Below are positions 32,662 to 39,974 of a DNA stretch of 43,502 bases, piece by piece. The notes beneath the pieces are model-generated. The model made no database searches. It was not told the DNA's origin and saw nothing but the letters and a program-made list of their open reading frames with translations. How positions within the stretch are numbered: position 1 is the stretch's first letter; the number at the start of each line of letters is the position of its first letter. The position numbers and the translations under genes were made by a program. The DNA is from Candidatus Poseidoniaceae archaeon (GTDB lineage Archaea; Thermoplasmatota; Poseidoniia; Poseidoniales; Poseidoniaceae). Where the stretch lies: assembly GCA_938030705.1 (NCBI GenBank), contig CALHIR010000029.1:1-43502 (forward strand), given 5' to 3'.

Positions 32662-35600
32662 TCAGAGGTTTTCGAGGTCCATCATCGTTGGAATGGCCGC
32701 TTCTTGCGCAGCTTGCTGTTGCATCTCGTACTGCTTCCATTCGGGAAGCCCTTCGGTACCCTCCCAGCCGAGGGCTCGTGCTTCAGCGTAATTTCCTTCG
32801 GCAAGGTAGTGTTGTATCCAGGCTTGTCGTCGTTCTTCTTCTTCAGCGAAGGACGATTGAACCATCTGTTCATCTCGCTTGGCTGCGATGGCTTTTCGCT
32901 TGGCTGCGGCGCGAGAGATTTGAGCAACGACAATCAGGGCCAGAAGGAAGATGATCAAACCGCCCATCAGTTGCAGCGTGCTGTTGTCGCCACCAAGGAG
33001 AGAAACGCTATCGTCGTCATCGTTGGCGAGAACATTGGGGTCTGAGGTGATGTCGCAGTTGGCCGTGCTTCGAGCACCCTCGGAAACGGCAGGGTCCCAC
33101 GGACACGGGTCTGCATCGTCTGAAACGCCGTCGTTATCGGCATCGGGACAACCGAACTCGTCGTTGGCCGTTGATGTTCCTGGGACTTTGGGGCAAGCAT
33201 CGGGCTGGTAGGAACCTGCCACGGCGTTATCGCCGAATCCATCGCCGTCAAAATCGTTCCACTGAGTGATGCGAAGCGGGAAATTGTCAACACGATTTGA
33301 GCTGCTCTGATTGTCGCCCCAACCGTCGCCATCAATGTCTGACCACTGGGTCGCAATTTCCGGGAACGCATCGCCGCGCTGCTCGCGCAGGGTGATGAAC
33401 AGCCCAAGGTTCTCTTCATCGGCTACCGTGGTGTTTTCCCAGTAGTAATTATCACCGTACCCGTCGCCGTCAGAATCTTCCCATTGCTCCCCATCTTCAG
33501 GGAAAGCATCGTCAACATCCGCATAGCCATCGAGGTCGGCATCGGGGCATCCTTGTCGGCCTTCTTTGAAGGATTTGCCAAAGACGTCCAAACAATCATC
33601 GCCGCTGGGAACGTTGGTGTTATCGCCGTACCCGTCGCCGTCAGAATCTTCCCACTGGAACCCATCTTCAGGGAAAGCATCCAAGTTATCCGGCACGCCA
33701 TCGAGGTCGAAGTCAGGGCAGCCTCTGCTGAGCGGTTCTTGCGATTCGCCGTATTCAACTGGACAAACGTCGCCGTTGGTTCCATCGGGGTTATCGCCGT
33801 AACCGTCGCCGTCTTCGTCGCTCCACTGGCTCGAATCGGTGGGGAAATAATCGCCGTTGTTGCCACCGGGGTTATCGCCGTAACCATCGCCATCAGTGTC
33901 CTTCCACTGGCTGGTGTCATCGGGGAAAGCGTCGGGGTTGTTCCCGCTGGCGTTGTCGCCACGGTTATCGCCGTCTCGGTCCGACCATTGCGTGGGGTCA
34001 TCGGGGAACGGGTCACCAGCATTTGAGTAGCCATCACCGTCTCGGTCAGCGCAACCCACGCGGTCGATGGTGGACGAGCCGGCACTGTTGGGGCATTCAT
34101 CGGAGAGGTTGCCATCGGGATTGCTGCCAAAACCATCCCCGTCTTCATCGCACCACTGGGTCGGTTCGTTAGGGAAGGCGTCGGCCCCGTAGCAATCGGG
34201 TGTGCTGGGCCAGTTTGGCGTTGGGTTGGAATAGCCGTCACCATCGCTGTCCAGGCACCCCAAACGGTCGTATTGTGAGTCGCCCCATGTGTTGGGACAA
34301 GCGTCCGCTCGGTCGCTGTTCTGATTGTCGCCTATCCAATCACCGTCGCTGTCGACGTATTGGGTTCGGTCAAGGGGGAACGCGTCCGGCGTGTTGGCTG
34401 AAGAAAGCAACAGCCCCGGCCATGTAGGCGGGCGGTACGATGTCCACGAGGTGTTCTCGTAATTATCGCCATAGCCATCGCCATCGGTGTCGTTCCACTG
34501 CGTTGGGTCGCTGGGGAAGGCGTCACCGCTTTGGTTCACGTGATACTGGTATTCATCCAGGTCAAACAGATAGTTGTCGCCGTAGCCGTCTTCGTCCGCA
34601 TCAACCCACTGGTCCGGGTTGAGCGGGTCCCAATCGCCTGCATCTGACCATCCATCGCCGTCGGTGTCCGGGCAACCAAAGCGATCTTCCGTGGAGGTGC
34701 CCGCCGTGTTGGGGCAGGCATCGGGTTCATTCGCTGGCGCAGGGTTGTCACCAAAACCATCGGCGTCCGTATCGTTCCACTGTGTACCGTCGGACGGGAA
34801 CGCATCCACAATGCCGTCACCTTGGTCGGTGGTGTTGTAGCCGTCGTTGTCTTCGTCAATATCGGCGTACCAGTAGTAAACGCCCTCGTCGTTGCGACCG
34901 TGGGCCGTGACGATGTGAGTGGCATCAGGACTCCATGTGACACCGTAGATGGTGCCGCACTGGTTGTTGTTTCCAGAGGTGCAGCCACCCGGCCGGGGGC
35001 CATTGAACGAATCGATTTGGACACCGGTGTTAGCGCTGTACACTCTGGCCGTGGCACCGTCCGTTTGGTACCAATACATGCCTGCAATCACTTGGGAACT
35101 GTCAGATGAGAACGTGGTTGAAGCGCAGGATGTCGAGGTCGTCTTCTGCCAGATACGGCTCCATGCTCCGTTGGTGTATTGATACATGTCAAAACTGGCT
35201 GACGAGCCTTCCCAACCCCCGCACATCGAGATGTAATTTCCATCAGGCGACCATGCAATGGCATTCACTGCTGCGGGTGGGTTCGTGATGGTCCACGTCG
35301 TGGCCCGAGAAGTCGTGTTGACGATGTAGATGTCGCTGTTTCCGGCCAGGGCCATGTACTGGCCGTCCGGGGAATGGGCGAGGTCGTAGAAACGGTCTTC
35401 GCCGTTTGGATTGACGGCGTAAAGTTCCGTTCCCGTTTGAACGTCGATCACGGTCACTTCTCCGTTGGTACCGCCGTTGCCGGACCGACCAATCGCTACG
35501 GCGACGGAGGAGCTGTCGGGCGAGAATTCCACAGCGTTAACCTGGTCGCCACCACCGACATCAACACTGATGCTACCGTGAACCGTCGAGAGGTTGCTGC

Positions 35601-36087
35601 TGTAAAAAATCTCGATGCTGTCATCGTTGCGGGCGGCGGCGATGAAGTCCCCGTTCGGCGACCAATCCACATCGTTGACATCGTTCCCTGTATCATCAGA
35701 CCGAATGTTTGTCCACGTGCTGGCGTTCCAAATGCGCACGAAACCGTCTTCAGAACCGGTGACGATGAACGCCCCGTCAGGCGAAAAATCCACGCCGTAG
35801 TAATCGCTGCTGGAACTGGTGGTGAATTCGTTCTGATAGTTTGGGTTGGTGAGGGCCCACCCATCGTTGAAATTGGAGGTCCCGTCGGCGTCTCGATCCG
35901 GGCATCCATCCTTGTCAACCGTCGAGGTTCCCGAAGACCACGGGCAGTCATCGACGCTGTCCTGAACACCGTCGCCATCGGAATCTGCGGCTTGAGCCGC
36001 AAGGCTTGTGACCGAGAGAACGAAAAGGAGAGCGAGGAAAAGAGCCCCTCTTTGTGGGGTTCTCTCGCCGTCATCGGATTGAACCAT
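32662..36087 (-). CDS. Giant surface protein: WD40-like propeller, thrombospondin type 3 repeats, membrane anchor, cytoplasmic tail
   Basis: The start at 36087 (MVQSDDGERT) is chosen because a TATA box lies about 22 bases upstream and a signal peptide (residues 15-32) follows. The encoded product has 1141 residues. A short D-x-DG calcium-binding unit comes first. Residues 70-405 form a WD40-like beta-propeller with repeated 'SPDG' strands (FSPDGAFIVTGSEDGFVRIWN, WSPNGDFIAAARNDDSIEIF, HSPDGQYMALAG, WSPDGNYISMCG). Residues 405-1000 hold 12 copies of QW-x-D-x-DGDG-x-GDN alternating with DACP/GCPD or DAFP units, typical of thrombospondin type 3 calcium-binding arrays. A helix at about 1038-1058 crosses the membrane and an 85-residue charged helical tail is cytoplasmic. 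Intracellular tail plus outer propeller suggest anchoring or signalling; the ligand is unknown. Confidence 0.88.
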   Translation of the reverse strand: MVQSDDGERTPQRGALFLALLFVLSVTSLAAQAADSDGDGVQDSVDDCPWSSGTSTVDKDGCPDRDADGTSNFNDGWALTNPNYQNEFTTSSSSDYYGVDFSPDGAFIVTGSEDGFVRIWNASTWTNIRSDDTGNDVNDVDWSPNGDFIAAARNDDSIEIFYSSNLSTVHGSISVDVGGGDQVNAVEFSPDSSSVAVAIGRSGNGGTNGEVTVIDVQTGTELYAVNPNGEDRFYDLAHSPDGQYMALAGNSDIYIVNTTSRATTWTITNPPAAVNAIAWSPDGNYISMCGGWEGSSASFDMYQYTNGAWSRIWQKTTSTSCASTTFSSDSSQVIAGMYWYQTDGATARVYSANTGVQIDSFNGPRPGGCTSGNNNQCGTIYGVTWSPDATHIVTAHGRNDEGVYYWYADIDEDNDGYNTTDQGDGIVDAFPSDGTQWNDTDADGFGDNPAPANEPDACPNTAGTSTEDRFGCPDTDGDGWSDAGDWDPLNPDQWVDADEDGYGDNYLFDLDEYQYHVNQSGDAFPSDPTQWNDTDGDGYGDNYENTSWTSYRPPTWPGLLLSSANTPDAFPLDRTQYVDSDGDWIGDNQNSDRADACPNTWGDSQYDRLGCLDSDGDGYSNPTPNWPSTPDCYGADAFPNEPTQWCDEDGDGFGSNPDGNLSDECPNSAGSSTIDRVGCADRDGDGYSNAGDPFPDDPTQWSDRDGDNRGDNASGNNPDAFPDDTSQWKDTDGDGYGDNPGGNNGDYFPTDSSQWSDEDGDGYGDNPDGTNGDVCPVEYGESQEPLSRGCPDFDLDGVPDNLDAFPEDGFQWEDSDGDGYGDNTNVPSGDDCLDVFGKSFKEGRQGCPDADLDGYADVDDAFPEDGEQWEDSDGDGYGDNYYWENTTVADEENLGLFITLREQRGDAFPEIATQWSDIDGDGWGDNQSSSNRVDNFPLRITQWNDFDGDGFGDNAVAGSYQPDACPKVPGTSTANDEFGCPDADNDGVSDDADPCPWDPAVSEGARSTANCDITSDPNVLANDDDDSVSLLGGDNSTLQLMGGLIIFLLALIVVAQISRAAAKRKAIAAKRDEQMVQSSFAEEEERRQAWIQHYLAEGNYAEARALGWEGTEGLPEWKQYEMQQQAAQEAAIPTMMDLENL
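33200..34850 (-). repeat. Thrombospondin type 3 repeat-coding array (surface protein 2)
   Basis: Degenerate direct repeats on the plus strand with the core 'ttatcgccgta.ccgtcgcc' recur about every 90-150 bases and encode the 12 QWxDxDGDGxGDN units. Recombination-driven copy-number change between strains would be expected. Confidence 0.75.
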
Positions 36088-36103
36088 GAACTTCGCAAAC
36101 TTG

Positions 36104-36113
36104 TCAATATAAA
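36104..36113 (-). promoter_or_regulatory. TATA box (TTTATATTGA) of the WD40/thrombospondin gene
   Basis: The strongest TATA element in the window, read on the minus strand 17-26 bases before the ATG at 36087. It supports a leaderless or near-leaderless start there rather than at the upstream ATG 36126. Confidence 0.6.
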
Positions 36114-36171
36114 GGGGTTTTTGCAATAATGCTCAAACAGCACGGGCCGTTGTACACGAAGTCTTGAACAG

Positions 36172-37746
36172 ATGGAAAGGTTAGGAAGAGGCATGGCGGG
36201 GGAGATACCCAAGGTGAGTGTTGCCGCCAAAGACCGTATTCTTCTCCACCTCTTGGCCAACGATGCATGGGCCGACCGCTACATGGTTCCTCCTTCGTTG
36301 ACCCGCCCCGGTATTGCCGAAGCCTGCGCACAACACCCTCCCAATGTCAGCCGTACCATGCGTGATTTGCTCAAATCCCTCCTCGTGGAGGAACATACGC
36401 GCGCCGTTCAAGGAGATGAACGACGCCAGAAAACATGGCAGTTGACCGAGGAAGGGCGCTTGCAAGCCTCGCAACGCCAAGTTGTTCTTGAAAAGACCAA
36501 GGTCTTGGTTCGGAACATGGAAGGGGAACTCTTGGAAGTGAAAGCTTCGGAAGCGCCGACATTGCTTGAAACAGAATTGAGTCTGCTCCAAATCCTCCTT
36601 CACGCTCAACACGAAGGCGTTCTCACCTACGGCGATATCCGATTTGGTAGCATTCGGAAGGGGTCGGAACCTGATGGTTTGCCAAAACCCGGCCGATTGA
36701 CGCCGTTGGTCGGCGTTCACGCAACCTATGCCAATCAACCGCCCACGACACGCCCTGTTTACGGGCGAGACGGAGAACTGCAAACGCTGCACGATTGGTT
36801 TGCTGACCGGCACCCTTGCATGGTGGTTCACGGCATTGCGGGAATCGGAAAATCAACCCTTATCGCCCACTGGCTCAAGAAGCACATGGAGACCGACCCT
36901 CACCTTTCGGTTTGCTGGTACACCTGTCAACCGTGGGACCGTGCTCTCGGCCTCGCCACCAGCCTCCTTCACCGATTCGGCATTGACGAATCCCATGACC
37001 CGTATCGGATTATCGAGACCTTACCTTTGACGCCCGGCGCCGACATGGATGTGGACACGTGGCGCCGCAGGTTGATGGCGTACATGACCGACGCCAACAC
37101 CATCCGAGAGCGCTTCAAGGACAGCGTCGGAGGACCGCCGCCCTACTGGCTCATCGTCTTGGACGACGTGCATTACATCAGCGAAAAGGCACGGCACCTT
37201 CTCGGCTCACTCCTCCAACTGGCGCAAAAAGGACCGCTTCGCATTTTGTTGGTCTCAAGAACGGAACTCAACGTGTACGACCGAAGGGACGTCCACATCC
37301 GAGGGAACGTCCGGGAACTGGCGCTCAAAGGGTTGAGCCTTGAAGCCACCGAGGCCTGGTTATCCTCGCTTGAGAGTGGTGATTCACCCGCTGCAAAGGA
37401 CGTGCATGCGGCGACAGGTGGGCACCCCTTGGCCATGGAACTGCTCGAACTCTACGGACAACCAACGCACAAGGATTGGCTCAGGTTCTTGGATGAAGAA
37501 ATTCTGCTGAGGCTTCCCGAACAGGAGAAGGAATTGTTGGCGACCTTGGCCGTCGCTGACGCCCCGGTTGAATGGGAAACCTTGGCTGCAGGCGTGGGCT
37601 GGAACGGGACGCCTCCCGAGAACTTGCTCAAGCACGGCTTGCTGTTGGAACTCGAGGAAGGGATGTGGCTTCACGAAGCACTGCGTGAGCGCTTACGAAG
37701 AGACGTGGGGAAGGCCACCGAGGTGCGAAAGAATCGCCTGGCTTGA
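36172..37746 (+). CDS. STAND-type ATPase with N-terminal winged helix (MalT/NB-ARC-like regulator)
   Basis: Residues 15-90 form a winged-helix DNA-binding domain (RPGIAEACAQHPPNVSRTMRDLLKSLLVEE, then KTWQLTEEGR). After a helical linker, the ATPase starts at VYGRDGELQTLHDWF (about residue 200), the usual STAND entry. The Walker A loop GIAGIGKST is at about 221-229. Walker B LIVLDDVHY follows near 327 and a sensor-like ILLVSRTE near 360. The GGHPLAMELLELYG segment (about 423-436) is the GxP motif of NB-ARC/MalT-like winged domains. The C terminus is a short winged-helix-like region without visible TPR or WD repeats, so the usual sensor part is missing. ATG 36193 (MAGEIPK) is an alternative start. 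It diverges from the giant surface-protein gene, sharing an 84-base control region. It probably is a transcription regulator; a defence role is possible but unsupported. Confidence 0.8.
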   Translation: MERLGRGMAGEIPKVSVAAKDRILLHLLANDAWADRYMVPPSLTRPGIAEACAQHPPNVSRTMRDLLKSLLVEEHTRAVQGDERRQKTWQLTEEGRLQASQRQVVLEKTKVLVRNMEGELLEVKASEAPTLLETELSLLQILLHAQHEGVLTYGDIRFGSIRKGSEPDGLPKPGRLTPLVGVHATYANQPPTTRPVYGRDGELQTLHDWFADRHPCMVVHGIAGIGKSTLIAHWLKKHMETDPHLSVCWYTCQPWDRALGLATSLLHRFGIDESHDPYRIIETLPLTPGADMDVDTWRRRLMAYMTDANTIRERFKDSVGGPPPYWLIVLDDVHYISEKARHLLGSLLQLAQKGPLRILLVSRTELNVYDRRDVHIRGNVRELALKGLSLEATEAWLSSLESGDSPAAKDVHAATGGHPLAMELLELYGQPTHKDWLRFLDEEILLRLPEQEKELLATLAVADAPVEWETLAAGVGWNGTPPENLLKHGLLLELEEGMWLHEALRERLRRDVGKATEVRKNRLA

Positions 37747-37747
37747 C

Positions 37748-38077
37748 TCAAAAGTCGTCGGCCGTCATGACCTCGTCAATCCATGAAAGCAACTTGGCTT
37801 TGGGCATGCTGCCCGTCTTTTGAGAGACCAAGGTGCCGTTTCGGTACATGAAGAGCGCCGGAATGCTTCGCACGCCGAGTTGGGCGGCGGTAGCGGTGTT
37901 TTGTTCAGTGTCCACCTTGGCGACGAGAATCTCCCGTTCCTCAGCCACAGCGGCCAGGACCGGGGCAATGGCTTTGCAAGGCGCACACCATGGCGCCCAA
38001 AAGTCAACGATCACCCACTCGGTTTCGTTGACGGTATCGTTGTATTCACTGTCGCTGATGTTCCTTACTTCGCCCAT
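37748..38077 (-). CDS. Thioredoxin
   Basis: A 109-residue thioredoxin-fold protein with redox site WCAPC (Cys31, Cys34), preceded by EWVIVDFWAP. The later conserved cis-Pro is in VRSIPALFMYRNG. There is no signal peptide, so it is cytosolic and likely reduces disulfides. The start at 38077 is firm: AGGTGA stands 5 bases upstream and a TATA box lies near 38109-38115. Longer open frames upstream are not coding. It is convergent with the STAND gene and divergent from rpe. Confidence 0.94.
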   Translation of the reverse strand: MGEVRNISDSEYNDTVNETEWVIVDFWAPWCAPCKAIAPVLAAVAEEREILVAKVDTEQNTATAAQLGVRSIPALFMYRNGTLVSQKTGSMPKAKLLSWIDEVMTADDF

Positions 38078-38108
38078 GGGTTCACCTACTACACGGTCGG
38101 GAAGGGGC

Positions 38109-38115
38109 ATTATAG
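38109..38115 (-). promoter_or_regulatory. TATA box (CTATAAT) of the thioredoxin gene
   Basis: Minus-strand CTATAAT about 33 bases before the ATG at 38077, leaving a short leader that contains AGGTGA. Confidence 0.45.
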
Positions 38116-38135
38116 GCGTTTGCGCCTTTTTTTTT
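38115..38135 (+). terminator. Hairpin followed by nine T's, terminator-like
   Basis: GGCG-TTTG-CGCC followed by T9 on the plus strand. It would stop plus-strand read-through from the STAND gene across the thioredoxin gene before rpe. T-runs alone end transcription in archaea, so the stem may be incidental. Confidence 0.45.
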
Positions 38136-38195
38136 GGTCGGGCAACATGGCAAGTCTCTTCAAATGGCGCCCGCTGCGTGGGCATGAGGGATGAC

Positions 38196-38867
38196 ATGAT
38201 TATTGCACCCAGCGTCTTGACTGCCAACCTCGCCGACCTGTCGACCGACTGCAAGGAAGCGGTGGAGGCCGGCCTTGATTGGTTACACCTCGATGTGATG
38301 GACGGAAACTTCGTGCCCAACCTCACTTTTGGACCGCCCGTTATCCGTAGCCTTCGCCAAGCGCTTGGCCCTGAGGCGGTGTTTGACGCCCACCTGATGA
38401 TCGAAAACGCCGAAGCCTGTTTCCAAGATTACATCGATGCCGGTTGCAACCATCTCTCCGTCCATGTCGAAGCCGTGAAGCACCTGCACCGCCTCTTGGG
38501 CGCTATTCGTGAAGGCGGAGCCTCGGCGGGCATTGTCCTCAACCCAGCCACACCGGTTGAAGCAGCGCTTGAAGTCTTGAGCGAAGTGGATTTGGTGCTG
38601 ATCATGAGCGTGAATCCAGGATTCGGAGGACAATCCTTCATTCCAAACGTTGAGAGCAAAATTCGCCGGCTCGCCAAGGCCATTGAAGCACAAGTCGCCG
38701 CCGGCGGACGCCCGGTCCAAATCCAAGTGGACGGTGGCGTGAAAGCGCACAACATCGCCATGCTGCGAGACTGGGGCGTGACCAATTGCGTGGTGGGCTC
38801 TGGCTTGTTCAACGACCGCGCCAACGTCGCCGACAACCTTGCAGAAATTCACAAAGCACTCAACTGA
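38196..38867 (+). CDS. rpe: Ribulose-phosphate 3-epimerase
   Basis: Interconverts ribulose 5-phosphate and xylulose 5-phosphate in the pentose phosphate pathway; a TIM-barrel metalloenzyme. Recognised by IIAPSVLTANLADL at the start, HLDVMDG (His31, Asp33, metal ligands), LIMSVNPGFGGQSFIPN, and the phosphate-binding QVDGGVKAHN and VVGSGLFN. Both catalytic Asp and metal-binding His are present. ATG 38196 after GAGG is used; ATG 38184 is possible. It is 223 residues, normal for the family. It is followed directly by a glycosyltransferase, which may be translationally coupled. Confidence 0.96.
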   Translation: MIIAPSVLTANLADLSTDCKEAVEAGLDWLHLDVMDGNFVPNLTFGPPVIRSLRQALGPEAVFDAHLMIENAEACFQDYIDAGCNHLSVHVEAVKHLHRLLGAIREGGASAGIVLNPATPVEAALEVLSEVDLVLIMSVNPGFGGQSFIPNVESKIRRLAKAIEAQVAAGGRPVQIQVDGGVKAHNIAMLRDWGVTNCVVGSGLFNDRANVADNLAEIHKALN

Positions 38868-38879
38868 GGAGGGGTTCCC

Positions 38880-39974
38880 ATCCAAATCCTCGTGGTGAGT
38901 CTCCTCTATCCTGTCCCGCTCAACCCCACGCGTGGTATCTTCGTTGAAGACCATGTGCACCTGCTTGGTGAGATGGGTCATGACGTGAAGGTGGTGAACC
39001 CACTCCCCCGCATGCCGAAATACGCCGAAGCACGACGCTCGACGATGATGGGCGTCTCCAAAGCGCCGCGCAAGTGGACGCATCAAGGCGTGGAGGTCTT
39101 GGTGCCACGATTCACGGCCTTACCCGACCACCCTTACCCCCGTTTGACCGCCAGCAGCATCGCTCGGCGAGCAGGGTGGGTGGAGAAGAAACTCGGCACT
39201 TGGCGCCCTGACATCATCATCTGTCACACCTTGTGGCCCGTTGCTGGGCTGGCCGAACGGCTCGCCCAACGATGGGGGTGCCCGTGGGTGGGGGTCGTCC
39301 ACGGCTACGATTTCGACGTCGGCCTGACCCTCAAAGGCGTCGGGAGTCGGATTGAAAGTTCGGTCGCCTCATGCAACGCCTTGGTGTGTTCATCAGCACG
39401 CCTTCAAGCGATGGCAAACGCCCTTCAAGACCCTCCAGAACGCGTGGAAACCGTTTCCTGCCTTACGGCGATTGACAAGGAATGGCGTCGACCCGTTACG
39501 CCGATGAAGAAGGCGTGGCAAAAAGAACCCATTGACATCCTCTTTCCCGCGGACCCCCGTCGCCCGGAGAAACGCCACTTGTTGGCGCTTCAAACCGGTG
39601 AGGTGTTGGAGGCACGCGGCTGGATGGTTGGCATCACCTCGTTACGCCATCAGCCACGAGATATCGTCTATGACAGAATGCTAACCGCTGATGTGACCCT
39701 CATCACATCGCGCCGAGAAGCAGGGCCCTTGGTGGCCAGGGAGTCTTTGCTTTGTGGCACGCCAGTGGTCAGCGTTGACGTCGGTGAGGTCGCCCGCTAT
39801 TTGCCGGCACCTTGGGTGCGAACCGACGACCCTGAGGCCCTGGCGGACGGCATTGAAGCGGCCTTGCGGACGGGTTGGACCGAGGAAGAGTCGGTTGAAG
39901 ACCGGCTACGCTTCGCTTCAAAAGAAGCGGTCACTCAAGCGTGGAGCGAACTGCTCGCCAGCCTTGTTTCGTGA
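38880..39974 (+). CDS. GT-B glycosyltransferase (GT4-like), possible ATC start
   Basis: A retaining-type glycosyltransferase of the GT4-like group, probably building an exopolysaccharide or glycan at the cytoplasmic face. The N-terminal domain begins ILVVSLLYPVPLNPTRGIFVEDHV, the usual opening with the GIFV loop, and holds VGVVHGYDFDV. The C-terminal domain carries the E-x7-E motif in REAGPLVARESLLCGTPVVS. No ATG or GTG starts the conserved N terminus: GAGGAGGGG lies 6 bases before ATC 38880, whereas GTG 38892 is too far from it and would cut the first beta strand. A non-standard ATC start is therefore favoured, with GTG 38892 as the alternative. The end overlaps the convergent flippase gene by 44 bases. 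Confidence 0.82.
   Translation: MQILVVSLLYPVPLNPTRGIFVEDHVHLLGEMGHDVKVVNPLPRMPKYAEARRSTMMGVSKAPRKWTHQGVEVLVPRFTALPDHPYPRLTASSIARRAGWVEKKLGTWRPDIIICHTLWPVAGLAERLAQRWGCPWVGVVHGYDFDVGLTLKGVGSRIESSVASCNALVCSSARLQAMANALQDPPERVETVSCLTAIDKEWRRPVTPMKKAWQKEPIDILFPADPRRPEKRHLLALQTGEVLEARGWMVGITSLRHQPRDIVYDRMLTADVTLITSRREAGPLVARESLLCGTPVVSVDVGEVARYLPAPWVRTDDPEALADGIEAALRTGWTEEESVEDRLRFASKEAVTQAWSELLASLVS

Noticed and set aside
33200-34850. CRISPR-like array of regularly spaced repeats
   Set aside because: The repeats are degenerate, in frame, and encode calcium-binding units; there are no unique spacers of constant length and no cas genes.
36172-37746. Assignment of the STAND ATPase as an antiviral (Avs-type) defence protein
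   Set aside because: It has a DNA-binding winged helix and no effector nuclease, TIR or protease domain, and no other defence genes nearby.
37833-38195. 120-codon extension upstream of rpe
   Set aside because: It runs antisense to thioredoxin and across a T9 run and promoter; the epimerase begins with MIIAPSVL at 38196.
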